A stretch of DNA of 64,000 nt, from NCBI RefSeq assembly GCF_026723865.1, contig NZ_CP113529.1:2666001-2730000 (forward strand), read 5' to 3'. A model generated the notes under the pieces. That model searched no databases. It saw nothing but the letters and a program-made list of their open reading frames with translations, and was not told where the DNA came from. Both the position numbers and the translations under genes were made by a program. Numbering within the stretch: position 1 is the first letter of the stretch; each line of letters opens with the position of its first letter. Shown piece after piece: positions 25,579-33,721 of this stretch. The stretch comes from Mycobacterium sp. Aquia_216. GTDB lineage: Bacteria > Actinomycetota > Actinomycetes > Mycobacteriales > Mycobacteriaceae.

Positions 25579-28277
25579 TGCAAATTCCAGATCCCACCAC
25601 GCCGGTGCGCCTGGACTGCGATGTGCTGGTCATCGGCGGTGGCACCGCGGGCACCATGGCGGCACTGTCGGCCGCCGAGCACGGCGCGCAGGTACTGCTG
25701 CTGGAGAAGGCGCACGTGCGGCATTCCGGTGCGCTGGCGATGGGCATGGACGGGGTCAACAACGCCGTCATCCCGGGCAAGGCCGAGCCGGAGGACTACG
25801 TCGCGGAGATCACCCGCGCCAACGACGGAATCGTCAACCAGCGCACCATCTATCAGACCGCCAGCCGCGGGTTCGCGATGGTGCAGCGGCTGGAACGCTA
25901 CGGGGTGAAGTTCGAGAAGGACGAGCACGGCGAATACGCGGTCCGCCGGGTGCACCGCTCGGGTTCCTACGTGTTGCCGATGCCCGAAGGCAAGGACGTC
26001 AAGAAGGCGTTGTACCGGGTGCTGCGGCAGCGGTCGATGCGGGAGAAGATCCAGATCGAGAACCGCTTGATGCCGGTGCGGGTGCTGGTGGACGACAGTT
26101 CTGGGCAGCGCCGGGCCGTGGGCGCCGCGGCGTTGAACACGCGCACCGGCGAATTCGTCGCGATCGGCGCCAAGGCGGTGATCCTGTCGACGGGGGCGTG
26201 CGGGCGGCTCGGGCTGCCTGCGTCGGGCTACCTGTACGGCACCTACGAGAACCCGACGAACGCCGGCGACGGGTACGCGATGGCGTATCACGCCGGCGCC
26301 GAGCTCTCCGGTATCGAGTGTTTTCAGGTCAATCCGTTGATCAAGGACTACAACGGGCCGGCCTGTGCTTATGTGGCGAACCCGTTCGGCGGCTACCAGG
26401 TCAACTCGGACGGCGAGCGGTTCGTCGACTCCGACTATTGGTCGGGGCAGATGATGGCCGAGGTCAAAAGCGAGATCGACTCCGCACGCGGACCGATCTA
26501 TCTGAAGGTGTCGCACCTGGCCGACGAGACGCTCACGGCGCTGGAGAACATCCTGCATACCACCGAGCGGCCCACCCGGGGCACCTTCCACGCCAACCGT
26601 GGCCATGACTACCGGACGCATGACATTGAGATGCACATTTCCGAAATCGGCTTGTGCAGTGGGCATTCGGCTTCCGGGGTGTGGGTCGACGAGCATGCGC
26701 GAACCACATTGCCCGGGCTGTACGCCGCGGGGGATCTGGCGTGTGTGCCGCACAATTACATGATCGGGGCCTTCGTGTTCGGTGACCTCGCCGGCACCCA
26801 CGCCGCCTCGGTGCGCACGGAAGTCGCTGCACCACAGCAACTTCCGGATGACCAGCTACGTGACGCGCATGAGCTGATCTACCGGCCGCTGCGGCACCCG
26901 GACGGGCCGCCGCAGCCGCAGGTCGAATACAAGCTGCGACGATTCGTCAACGACTATGTGGCGCCGCCGAAGACGGCAGCCAAACTGTCCATCGCGGTGC
27001 GCACCTTCGACCGGATGCAAGCCGAGATCGCCGAGATGGGGGCACGCACTCCGCATGAGCTGATGCGGGCCGTCGAGGTGTCGTTCATCCGGGACTGCGC
27101 CGAGATGGCGGCCCGATCCTCACTGACCCGCACCGAATCCCGTTGGGGCCTCTACCATGAACGGGCCGACATGCCGGTCCGCGACGACAGCCAGTGGGGC
27201 TATCACCTGAACCTGCACAAGGGGTCCGACGGCGAGATGGTATTTCTCAAGCGTCCCGTTGCCCCGTACCTGGTGTCGGTCCCGGAGCTGGACGGCCTGC
27301 CGCCGGTGGACCAGACGGTGCACGCGGTGGAGCAGCCACCCCTGGTGGGCGGCAAAGCCCCGGCTGCCGCCGGATCGCGAATCGCCGCGGCGACAACCGC
27401 GTTCGAGCCGCCGTCGCCGCGGATCGCCGAGGTCCTCGCCCTCGAAGAGCCGACGATCGCCGATCTGCAACCGTATCTGGCCGACGCCGATCCCGGGGTG
27501 CGTCGCACCGCCGTGGCAACGCTGACCGAGCACATTCCCGACGGTTATGCGCCCGCCCTGTTCGCCGCGCTCGACGACGCCGACGCCGGCGTGCGCCGCA
27601 CCAGTGCCGAGGGAATCCGTGAACTGGTCGAAGTGCTGCCCGACCCGGCCGATGCGGAACCGTATCTGCTGTCGCCCGATACGGTCGTGCGCGCGGCCAC
27701 GGTTTACCTGCTGGCCGCACGCCGGGCCGGAGCGGCCGGCCAATACCGCCGCGCGCTCGACGATCCCGACCACCGAGTGCGGATCGAGGCGGTACGGGCG
27801 CTGGTCTCGGTCGACGACGTGGCCGGGGTGGAAGCAGCAACCCGTGACGAAAACCGGGAGGTCCGTATCGCGGCGGCCGCGGGCCTGGCCACGCTGGGTG
27901 CCGGTGTCGAGGCCGTCAGCGCGCTGATCACCGACCCCGATCCGTTGGTGCGCGCGGCCGCACTGACGGCGCTTGGTGAATTGGGCTGCAGCCAAGATGA
28001 TTTCGCTGCGGTCGAGCGCGCGTTGCAGGCGCCGGCGTGGCAGGTGCGGGAGGGTGCGGCTCGTGCGCTGGCCGGGGCCGCGACCGAGCTCGCGGTGCCA
28101 CGACTGGCCGGTGCGCTCTCCGACGCACACCTGGACGTGCGCAAGGCGGCGGTTCTCAGCCTGACCCGCTGGGCGGGTGAGGCCGTCGCCCGCGATGCTC
28201 TCGGCATCGCGCTCAAGGACAGCGACGCCGACGTGCGGGCCTATGCGCGCCGGGCGTTGGAAGTCCAGAAGGCGTAA
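25575..28277 (+). CDS. AprA-like / fumarate-reductase-type flavoprotein fused to HEAT repeats
   Basis: 900-residue flavoprotein. Residues 15-45 form the FAD dinucleotide fold (VLVIGGGTAGTMAALSAAEHG, LLEKAHVRHSGALAMGMD). The APS-reductase-like or fumarate-reductase-like domain continues through EDYVAEITRANDGIVNQRTIY and AVILSTGACGRLGLPASG to LPGLYAAGDLACVPHNYM near residue 390. A helical C-terminal domain follows to about 600. From about residue 627 to the end there are roughly eight HEAT repeats (DADPGVRRTAVATL, DPDHRVRIEAVRAL, DPLVRAAALTAL, DSDADVRAYARRAL), a scaffold unusual for this enzyme class. The 8-Cys ferredoxin at the operon start is the likely electron partner. The substrate is unknown; the importer type suggests an organosulfonate or related oxyanion. 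The 3' end overlaps the convergent monooxygenase gene by 37 bp. Confidence 0.87.
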   Translation: MMQIPDPTTPVRLDCDVLVIGGGTAGTMAALSAAEHGAQVLLLEKAHVRHSGALAMGMDGVNNAVIPGKAEPEDYVAEITRANDGIVNQRTIYQTASRGFAMVQRLERYGVKFEKDEHGEYAVRRVHRSGSYVLPMPEGKDVKKALYRVLRQRSMREKIQIENRLMPVRVLVDDSSGQRRAVGAAALNTRTGEFVAIGAKAVILSTGACGRLGLPASGYLYGTYENPTNAGDGYAMAYHAGAELSGIECFQVNPLIKDYNGPACAYVANPFGGYQVNSDGERFVDSDYWSGQMMAEVKSEIDSARGPIYLKVSHLADETLTALENILHTTERPTRGTFHANRGHDYRTHDIEMHISEIGLCSGHSASGVWVDEHARTTLPGLYAAGDLACVPHNYMIGAFVFGDLAGTHAASVRTEVAAPQQLPDDQLRDAHELIYRPLRHPDGPPQPQVEYKLRRFVNDYVAPPKTAAKLSIAVRTFDRMQAEIAEMGARTPHELMRAVEVSFIRDCAEMAARSSLTRTESRWGLYHERADMPVRDDSQWGYHLNLHKGSDGEMVFLKRPVAPYLVSVPELDGLPPVDQTVHAVEQPPLVGGKAPAAAGSRIAAATTAFEPPSPRIAEVLALEEPTIADLQPYLADADPGVRRTAVATLTEHIPDGYAPALFAALDDADAGVRRTSAEGIRELVEVLPDPADAEPYLLSPDTVVRAATVYLLAARRAGAAGQYRRALDDPDHRVRIEAVRALVSVDDVAGVEAATRDENREVRIAAAAGLATLGAGVEAVSALITDPDPLVRAAALTALGELGCSQDDFAAVERALQAPAWQVREGAARALAGAATELAVPRLAGALSDAHLDVRKAAVLSLTRWAGEAVARDALGIALKDSDADVRAYARRALEVQKA

Positions 28278-29479
28278 TCGGGCAAGTCGACGGCGTCGGC
28301 GGTGGTGAACCATTTCCTTTCGGCGAAACCGCGGAACGGCCGGCGCTGCATGTACTTCATCACCATGCCCACCATGCGGATGTCGAAAGTGGACTTCGGC
28401 ACATAGCCGTCGATGCCGTTCGGCAGCGTCTGACATCGGTCTACGAAAGGACGCATCACCGTCTGGTAGCGGGCCAGGGCGCCCGCCAACCGGTTCGCGT
28501 CGATGGTCGCGCCAACGGCAGGGCCAAGCTCTCCGGCCAACACGTACGCTCCGACCAACGCCAGGCTGGTGCCCATGCCGCTCAGCGGTGATGCGCAGTA
28601 GCCGGCATCGCCGACCAGCGTGACGCGCCCCGACGACCAGGTGTCCATATGGATCTGGGCGAAGGCGTCGAAGTAGAAGTCGTCGGCCTGGCGTGCGGCC
28701 GCGACCAGCGCATCGGATTGCCAGCCGGCGCCGTGGAACCGCGAGGCCAGCAGGTCGCGTTGCTCGTCGATATCATGACGGTCGTATTCAAGCGGCTCGG
28801 AGCGGAATGCGAGTCCCGCCTTGGTAAATGCGGGGTCGTGCGAGGGGCGCATCGACGCGTTGAGTCCCCCTGGTGCCAAGTACATCAGAAACCAGCCGTC
28901 CAGCCCGACGGTGTCGGGTGCGGTGAACCAGGCGTGGTAGCCGCCCAGTGGCTTGAGGAACTCCTCCTCGGGCCCGAAGGCCAGCCGCCGCACCCCCGAA
29001 TGCGGGCCGTCGGCACCGACGACCAGGTCGGCGCGCACCAACGTGCCGTCGGACAGTGTCGCCGATACCGCGTCGTCATCCCGCGTCAACCCCGTAATCC
29101 GGGTCCCGAACCGGTAGTCGGTGTCTGCGGCGGTGGCCCGGTACAGCACGTCGGCCAGGTCGCCGCGCAGAATCTCGAGCTGGCTGACCACACCGTTGCC
29201 GTGGAACGCCTCCACCGGCATCTCGGCACGGCGCCGCCCGTCGGCATCGACCCAACGAATCCCACGCTGCTCCAGGCTGCGGGCGCGCATCTCATCCAGC
29301 AATCCCATCCGCTCAATGACCGCCCGCCCGGCACCTCGCAGGTCGACGGTTTGGCCTCCCGGGCGAATGCTGTCGTGAACCTCAACCAGCACCACCTGAT
29401 GGTCGGTCCGGGTGAGCCAATACGCGAGCGCGGGACCGGCGATGCCGGCGCCGCTGATCAGGACGGTCGGCTTTGCCAT
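28241..29479 (-). CDS. FAD-dependent monooxygenase (PHBH/TetX fold)
   Basis: Class A flavoprotein hydroxylase of 412 residues. FAD motif GAGIAGPALAYWLTRTDHQVVLVE lies at the N-terminus, the middle DG motif is DLVVGADGPHSGVRRLAF, and GRVTLVGDAGYCASPLSGMGTSLAL binds the FAD ribityl. All three family fingerprints are intact. The ATG at 29479 directly precedes the Rossmann fold; upstream in-frame codons lack a ribosome-binding site. It is oriented towards the flavoprotein operon and overlaps it tail to tail by 37 bp. The substrate is unknown, and the gene stands alone with 117 bp of upstream sequence. Confidence 0.88.
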   Translation of the reverse strand: MAKPTVLISGAGIAGPALAYWLTRTDHQVVLVEVHDSIRPGGQTVDLRGAGRAVIERMGLLDEMRARSLEQRGIRWVDADGRRRAEMPVEAFHGNGVVSQLEILRGDLADVLYRATAADTDYRFGTRITGLTRDDDAVSATLSDGTLVRADLVVGADGPHSGVRRLAFGPEEEFLKPLGGYHAWFTAPDTVGLDGWFLMYLAPGGLNASMRPSHDPAFTKAGLAFRSEPLEYDRHDIDEQRDLLASRFHGAGWQSDALVAAARQADDFYFDAFAQIHMDTWSSGRVTLVGDAGYCASPLSGMGTSLALVGAYVLAGELGPAVGATIDANRLAGALARYQTVMRPFVDRCQTLPNGIDGYVPKSTFDIRMVGMVMKYMQRRPFRGFAERKWFTTADAVDLPDYAFWTSNARRA

Positions 29480-29596
29480 GCGGCCCAGCGTAGGGGACTC
29501 GCGGGCGCACACCGGGCTTTGAGTGTGCGCGCCGGGCGTAAGCTCTGGCGATTTCCCACGGTCGACGCCGCCCGGGCACACTTGACGACCGTGGGG

Positions 29597-30136
29597 CTAT
29601 GGCCGGGCCTTGGCGTAGAGCAAGCTGTCTTGTGGCTCGGGTCCCATGGTGGGGTAGACGGCGTGGCGTGCCAGCCGGCCCTCCAGCACGAACCCGGCTC
29701 CCTCCAGCAGCCGCGCCGATCGCTCGTTGTCGACGTGGCAAGTGGCCCAGACGCGGTACACGTCTCGGTCGCCTTCCAGTGCGCCCAGCAGCATGTCGAG
29801 TGCCTCGGCCATCAAACCTTTGCCCCACCACCGCCGGCCCAGGCAGTAACCGATTTCGACCGACTCGGGCGCCGAGCGCCGGCAGCTGGTCAGCCCGATG
29901 ACGTCGCCGCTGTGCCGCAGTTCGATGGCCCAGGTTCGCTCGTCGGCGCGGGCGTTGAGTTTCTCGGCGATCACCCGTCGCGTTGTCGCCACGTCGGGGT
30001 GCGGTGACCACAGCAGATATTTCGTGACCGAGCGATCGCGGGCGACCCGCTGGAACAGCGCACCGGCGTCCGCCAGCGTAGGCAGCCGCAGGACCAGCCG
30101 CGGTCCGACGATGCGGTCGGGTGGGTAGCTGACCAC
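29597..30136 (-). CDS. GNAT-family N-acetyltransferase (RimJ/RimL-like)
   Basis: 179-residue acetyltransferase. The typical beginning GPRLVLRLPTLADAGALF, the acetyl-CoA region VEIGYCLGRRWWGKGLMAEAL (a variant of the Q/R-x-x-G-x-G/A loop) and ATCHVDNERSARLLEGAGFV identify the RimJ/RimL-like branch, which acetylates N-termini or small amines. The GTG start at 30136 comes 4 bp after the stop of the upstream serine hydrolase gene, so the two are cotranscribed. Specific substrate cannot be inferred. Confidence 0.85.
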   Translation of the reverse strand: MVSYPPDRIVGPRLVLRLPTLADAGALFQRVARDRSVTKYLLWSPHPDVATTRRVIAEKLNARADERTWAIELRHSGDVIGLTSCRRSAPESVEIGYCLGRRWWGKGLMAEALDMLLGALEGDRDVYRVWATCHVDNERSARLLEGAGFVLEGRLARHAVYPTMGPEPQDSLLYAKARP

Positions 30137-30140
30137 GGTG

Positions 30141-31346
30141 CTAGAGGTCGAGCGCTTGATAGGTGCGGCGGACGAACTTCGGTTGCGCGGTGCGGAGTTT
30201 CGCCAGCGACGTGTTACCCGCGACGGCGGTGGCCGCGTCCACGGTCAGGTCCGGCAAGTTCTGAATCAGATACAGCAGGATCAGCTCCGCCGTCGGGTCC
30301 GCCTGCCACCATGTCCCATACGCGCCGGGCCAGCTGAACGTTCCCACGCCGCCCGGCCCGAACAGCGGCGTGGACTTCGCCGGATCGGTCACCACCGACA
30401 GGTTCAACCCGAACCCGCGCCCCATCCAGTACGGCGCTCCCAGGAAATCGTGCCGTTTCTGTTCGTCGGTGAGACGGTCGGTCCGCATCAGGCGCACCGA
30501 TTCGGGCGACAACACCCGCACCCCGTCGACGGTCCCGTCGCCGAGCAGCATCCGGATGAACCGCAGGTAGTCCTCGGCGGTCGACCAGAGTCCGCCGCCG
30601 GCGTTGCAGAACGCGGGCGCCGTGATGTGCGGCGGCCCCATCACGTCGTGCCGCAGCTGGTGATTGTCGTCGAGCGAATACATGGTCGCGGCGCGTCGAC
30701 GGGCTTCGGGGGAGACGAAGAATCCGGTGTCGGGCATGCCCGCCGGGTCCAGAACCCGCTCGTCGAGCACCTGGTGGAACGGCTTGTCCTCGACACGAGA
30801 AGCGATGACGCCCAACAGATCTATCGAGTGGCTATAGGTGACCCGCTCGCCGGGTTGATGCACCAGCGGCAGCTTGGCCAGCTCGGTCAGCCAGACATCC
30901 GGCCCCTGGTTGAACGGCAGCCGCATATACGCCCGCGAGATCGGTCCGGACACCGAGAATCCGTAGGCCAGGCCGCTGGTATGGGTCAGCAGATCCTCGA
31001 TCAGGATGGCCCGATTTACCGGGTGCGTGCGGTCCAGGGGACCGTGCCGGTCGTCGAGCACCCGGACGGCGGCCAATTCCGGCACCCAGCGGGTGATCGG
31101 GTCTTTGAGCGTCAGCTTGCCCTCGTCGACCAGGCTCATGATCGCCGCCACGGTGACCGGCTTGGTCATCGACGCGATGCGAAACAGCGTGTCGCGTTGC
31201 ATGGGCAGGCCCGCGTCGACATCCCGATAGCCGATCTCGTTGACCTGCAGTACTTCTCCGTGCTGCCACACCACCGTCACCGCGCCGGCGAGCAGGCCCG
31301 CGTCGCAGACCTCGCGGATGGAGGCCTGATTGCCATCGAGATTCAC
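30141..31346 (-). CDS. Beta-lactamase-fold serine hydrolase (class C-like/esterase)
   Basis: 401-residue penicillin-binding-protein-like serine hydrolase. Nucleophile motif S59-M-T-K62 in FRIASMTKPVTVAAIM and the tyrosine motif YSHSIDLLGVIAS are present. A C-terminal FGPGGVGTFSWPGAYGTWWQ matches the HxG-like region of class-C esterases (EstB/LpqF-like type). There is no signal peptide, so it is probably cytoplasmic and acts as an esterase or peptidase rather than a beta-lactamase. GTG at 31346; the GNAT gene follows after 4 bp. Mycobacteria carry many paralogues of this family, none assigned a role that the context here would confirm. Confidence 0.87.
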   Translation of the reverse strand: MNLDGNQASIREVCDAGLLAGAVTVVWQHGEVLQVNEIGYRDVDAGLPMQRDTLFRIASMTKPVTVAAIMSLVDEGKLTLKDPITRWVPELAAVRVLDDRHGPLDRTHPVNRAILIEDLLTHTSGLAYGFSVSGPISRAYMRLPFNQGPDVWLTELAKLPLVHQPGERVTYSHSIDLLGVIASRVEDKPFHQVLDERVLDPAGMPDTGFFVSPEARRRAATMYSLDDNHQLRHDVMGPPHITAPAFCNAGGGLWSTAEDYLRFIRMLLGDGTVDGVRVLSPESVRLMRTDRLTDEQKRHDFLGAPYWMGRGFGLNLSVVTDPAKSTPLFGPGGVGTFSWPGAYGTWWQADPTAELILLYLIQNLPDLTVDAATAVAGNTSLAKLRTAQPKFVRRTYQALDL

Positions 31347-31403
31347 CCGGTCAGGGTAGCCCGCGCCCCGTCAGCGTCGTTGCGCGCGTAGGTACCAGGA
31401 CGT

Positions 31404-32198
31404 CTATTCCTGCCGCGCATGCTGCGGCTGAACAAAGGAACGAAGATGACGGCGAGTCTGGTGATCGGGCGTCCCGGCGTCGCCGTCGGTGTGCCTGCCC
31501 CGGGTGTAGTCGCCCTGCCATTCCACCTGCTCGCCGGCGTTGAGTCTCGCCAGCTGCTCGAGTTGCCTTGCTCTACTGCGCGAGCACAGAAAGAACTCGT
31601 ACTTGCGATGCAGATCTTCATCGGACTCGATGCGCCGGAGTTCGGGGGCGAATTCTTCCAGCTCGGCTCGACGTTGCGGGACGATCATGCAGATCGGCTC
31701 GTCGACCTCGAACCGCACCGGCATCAGCTTGCGGGTGAACTTCCAACTCATGCTGAAACTGGCGCTGGCCCAGTCGGTTTCGACGATTCCTTCCAGTGCG
31801 TAGATGGCGTCCTTCGGGTAGTTTGCCGGACCGCGCACCAGCAGGTTGTAGCCGGGTGGGGTGCGAAACACCATCGGCAAATGCCAGGTCAGGATGCCGT
31901 TGCCGAAATGACTGACGGGCAGCAGCTCACCGGTGACGCGCCGATGAGGGTTGATCAGCACGTCCACGCCGTTTTCCGCACCCATCCACGTGGCGGTGAA
32001 GGCGCACGGATTGCGCAGCTCCCAGCCGCTCTGGTTGGCGATCAGCATCGGTAGGCACCGCTGCGGCCAACCCGTGCGGGCCTTTGACATCTCCGGCATC
32101 CACGTCCGGCTGATCGGTGCCGGGGTGATCGACGGCGCGTTGTCACGGGTGATGAACCCGATCAACGGACGGGCCGTCCCATTGGACGTCTCACTCAC
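31404..32198 (-). CDS. Hypothetical protein, copy 1 of tandem pair (DUF6065-like)
   Basis: 264-residue soluble protein, close paralogue of the product encoded at 32299-33087. Shared blocks include RPLIGFITRDNAPSITPA, RCLPMLIANQSGWELRNP, SHFGNGILTWHLPMVFRTPPGYNLL, GPANYPKDAIYALEGIVETDW and ICMIVPQRRAELEEF. I think this belongs to the uncharacterised family DUF6065, but I could not check. The repeated Pro, Trp and aromatic content with the FRTPPGYN motif suggests a compact beta-rich fold; no catalytic motif is recognised. Relative to copy 2 it differs mainly around residues 75-90 and in the C-terminal 60 residues. Confidence 0.8.
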   Translation of the reverse strand: MSETSNGTARPLIGFITRDNAPSITPAPISRTWMPEMSKARTGWPQRCLPMLIANQSGWELRNPCAFTATWMGAENGVDVLINPHRRVTGELLPVSHFGNGILTWHLPMVFRTPPGYNLLVRGPANYPKDAIYALEGIVETDWASASFSMSWKFTRKLMPVRFEVDEPICMIVPQRRAELEEFAPELRRIESDEDLHRKYEFFLCSRSRARQLEQLARLNAGEQVEWQGDYTRGRHTDGDAGTPDHQTRRHLRSFVQPQHARQE

Positions 32199-32298
32199 GC
32201 GAGCCAGATTAGGCGGGAAATCTGCGAATTCGCTGAATACGCGCGGGATTTGGAGGTCTTACGTGCTCACCCGCGTGACAACAGCGCGTGTCAGAATC

Positions 32299-33087
32299 CT
32301 ACTGCCGCTGCTCGGCTTCCGGCTGAGCAAAAGGACGAAGACGACGGCGCGTCTGGTGGTCCGGCGCCCCGGCCTCGCCGTCACGGTGGACGCCGCGCGT
32401 GTAATCCCCTTGCCACTGGACCCGGTCTCCCGCGGCGACCCTCGCTATCTGTTCGGCGTGCTTTTCCGCGCCACGTTCGCGAAGGAACAACTTGTGCTTG
32501 CGGTCCAGATCCTCGTCGGACTCGATCGGCCTGAGTTCGGGTGCGAATTCTTCCAGCTCGCCTCGGCGCTGCGGGACGATCATGCAGATCGGCTCGCCGA
32601 CCTCGAATCGCACCGGCATCTGCTTGCGGGTGAGTTTCCAGCTCATGCTGAAACTAGCGCTGGCCCAGTCGGTTTCGACAATGCCCTCCAGCGGGCACAC
32701 GGCGTCCTTCGGATAGTTGGCCGGTCCGCGGGCCAACAGGTTGTAGCCGGGTGGAGTGCGAAACAGCATCGGCAGCCGCCAGGTCAGGATGCCGTTGCCG
32801 AAATGGCTGGCGGGAAGCAGCTGATTGGCCACGTACTGATCGGCTTCGATCAGCACATCGATGCCATCCTTTTGAGCGATCCAGGTAGCGGTGAACGCGC
32901 TCGGATTGCGCAACTCCCAGCCGCTTTGGTTGGCGATGAGCATCGGCAAACACCGGCTCGGCCAACCTTGATCCGCTTCCGACTGTTTTGTCATCCACTC
33001 CCGGTTCACGGACGCCGGGGTAATCTGCGGCGCATTATCGCCGGTGATGAACCCGATCAACGGACGGGTCGGCCTGTCGTCACCCAC
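32299..33087 (-). CDS. Hypothetical protein, copy 2 of tandem pair (DUF6065-like)
   Basis: 262 residues, same family and same direction as copy 1, separated by 100 bp. The two genes also share long stretches of nearly identical DNA (for example around 31745-31790 and 32640-32690), so a tandem duplication is certain and fairly recent or under strong constraint. Conserved blocks: PLIGFITGDNAPQITPA, LPMLIANQSGWELRNPSAF, FRTPPGYNLLARGPANYPKD and the EPICMIVPQRRGELEEFAPEL segment. The ATG lies 23 bp after the start of the open frame's upstream GC-rich region. Function unknown. Confidence 0.8.
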   Translation of the reverse strand: MGDDRPTRPLIGFITGDNAPQITPASVNREWMTKQSEADQGWPSRCLPMLIANQSGWELRNPSAFTATWIAQKDGIDVLIEADQYVANQLLPASHFGNGILTWRLPMLFRTPPGYNLLARGPANYPKDAVCPLEGIVETDWASASFSMSWKLTRKQMPVRFEVGEPICMIVPQRRGELEEFAPELRPIESDEDLDRKHKLFLRERGAEKHAEQIARVAAGDRVQWQGDYTRGVHRDGEAGAPDHQTRRRLRPFAQPEAEQRQ

Positions 33088-33289
33088 GCGACACAGACTA
33101 GCCGGGGCCGGCCGTTGCCACAGATCCCGGCCAGCGCGTTGAGCGCACAGCGTCTGCTCGGACGCCGAGGGCCGTGGCGGCGGCGGATCGAGCCCAAAAT
33201 TTCATGAAGGTTTCGGTTGAGCAAAGGTATTGCAGCTTACTCGCGATGCGCGGGCCGATGGCGCCCGTTGGGCTTTAGTGTTGGTTGCT

Positions 33290-33721
33290 ATGGGCGGACT
33301 GAACAATTACGTGAAGCGCTGGCGCGCAGCGCTTCACGTAACCGCATCGGCATTGATGGTTGCCATCCTCGGACTCGCCGTCACCCCCGTCGCTCATGCG
33401 GCCGCGGCGGCCGCGGCGACGTTGTCCGTGGAACATACGTGGCAGACCGGTTTCATCGCCCACTTCACCGTCACCAACTCGAGCATGACGCAGCTATCCG
33501 ATTGGCGGCTCGAATTCGACTTACCGGTGGGAGAAGGTCTCTCGCACACGTGGAATAGCACCTTTACGCAATCTGGTACTCACTTTGTGATCACCCCGGC
33601 GAATTGGAATCGCAGCATTGCACCTGGTGGTTCAGCCACCGGTGGTATGAGGGGCGTGCTGACCGGTTCCTACTCGCCGCCGTCGAATTGTGTGCTCAAC
33701 GGGCAATATTTTTGCACCTAG
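33290..33721 (+). CDS. Secreted CBM2-like carbohydrate-binding protein (Rv1987-like)
   Basis: 143-residue exported protein. The N-terminal signal peptide (basic start VKRWRAALH, hydrophobic [15 protein letters not shown], cleavage near AHA-AAA at about 38-40) precedes a single family-2 cellulose/chitin-binding module. The module shows [52 protein letters not shown] and the final [12 protein letters not shown] with a probable disulfide. It is nearly the length of M. tuberculosis Rv1987 and similar throughout. ATG at 33290 is chosen for the signal peptide. The last 90 bp lie antisense to the 3' end of mmpL. It has no catalytic domain, so it probably binds polysaccharide only. Confidence 0.88.
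   Translation: MGGLNNYVKRWRAALHVTASALMVAILGLAVTPVAHAAAAAAATLSVEHTWQTGFIAHFTVTNSSMTQLSDWRLEFDLPVGEGLSHTWNSTFTQSGTHFVITPANWNRSIAPGGSATGGMRGVLTGSYSPPSNCVLNGQYFCT

Noticed and set aside
28649..30007. 452-codon plus-strand frame over the FAD monooxygenase and GNAT genes
   Set aside because: Both minus-strand products have complete family motifs; this frame spans two genes and their gap without any motif.
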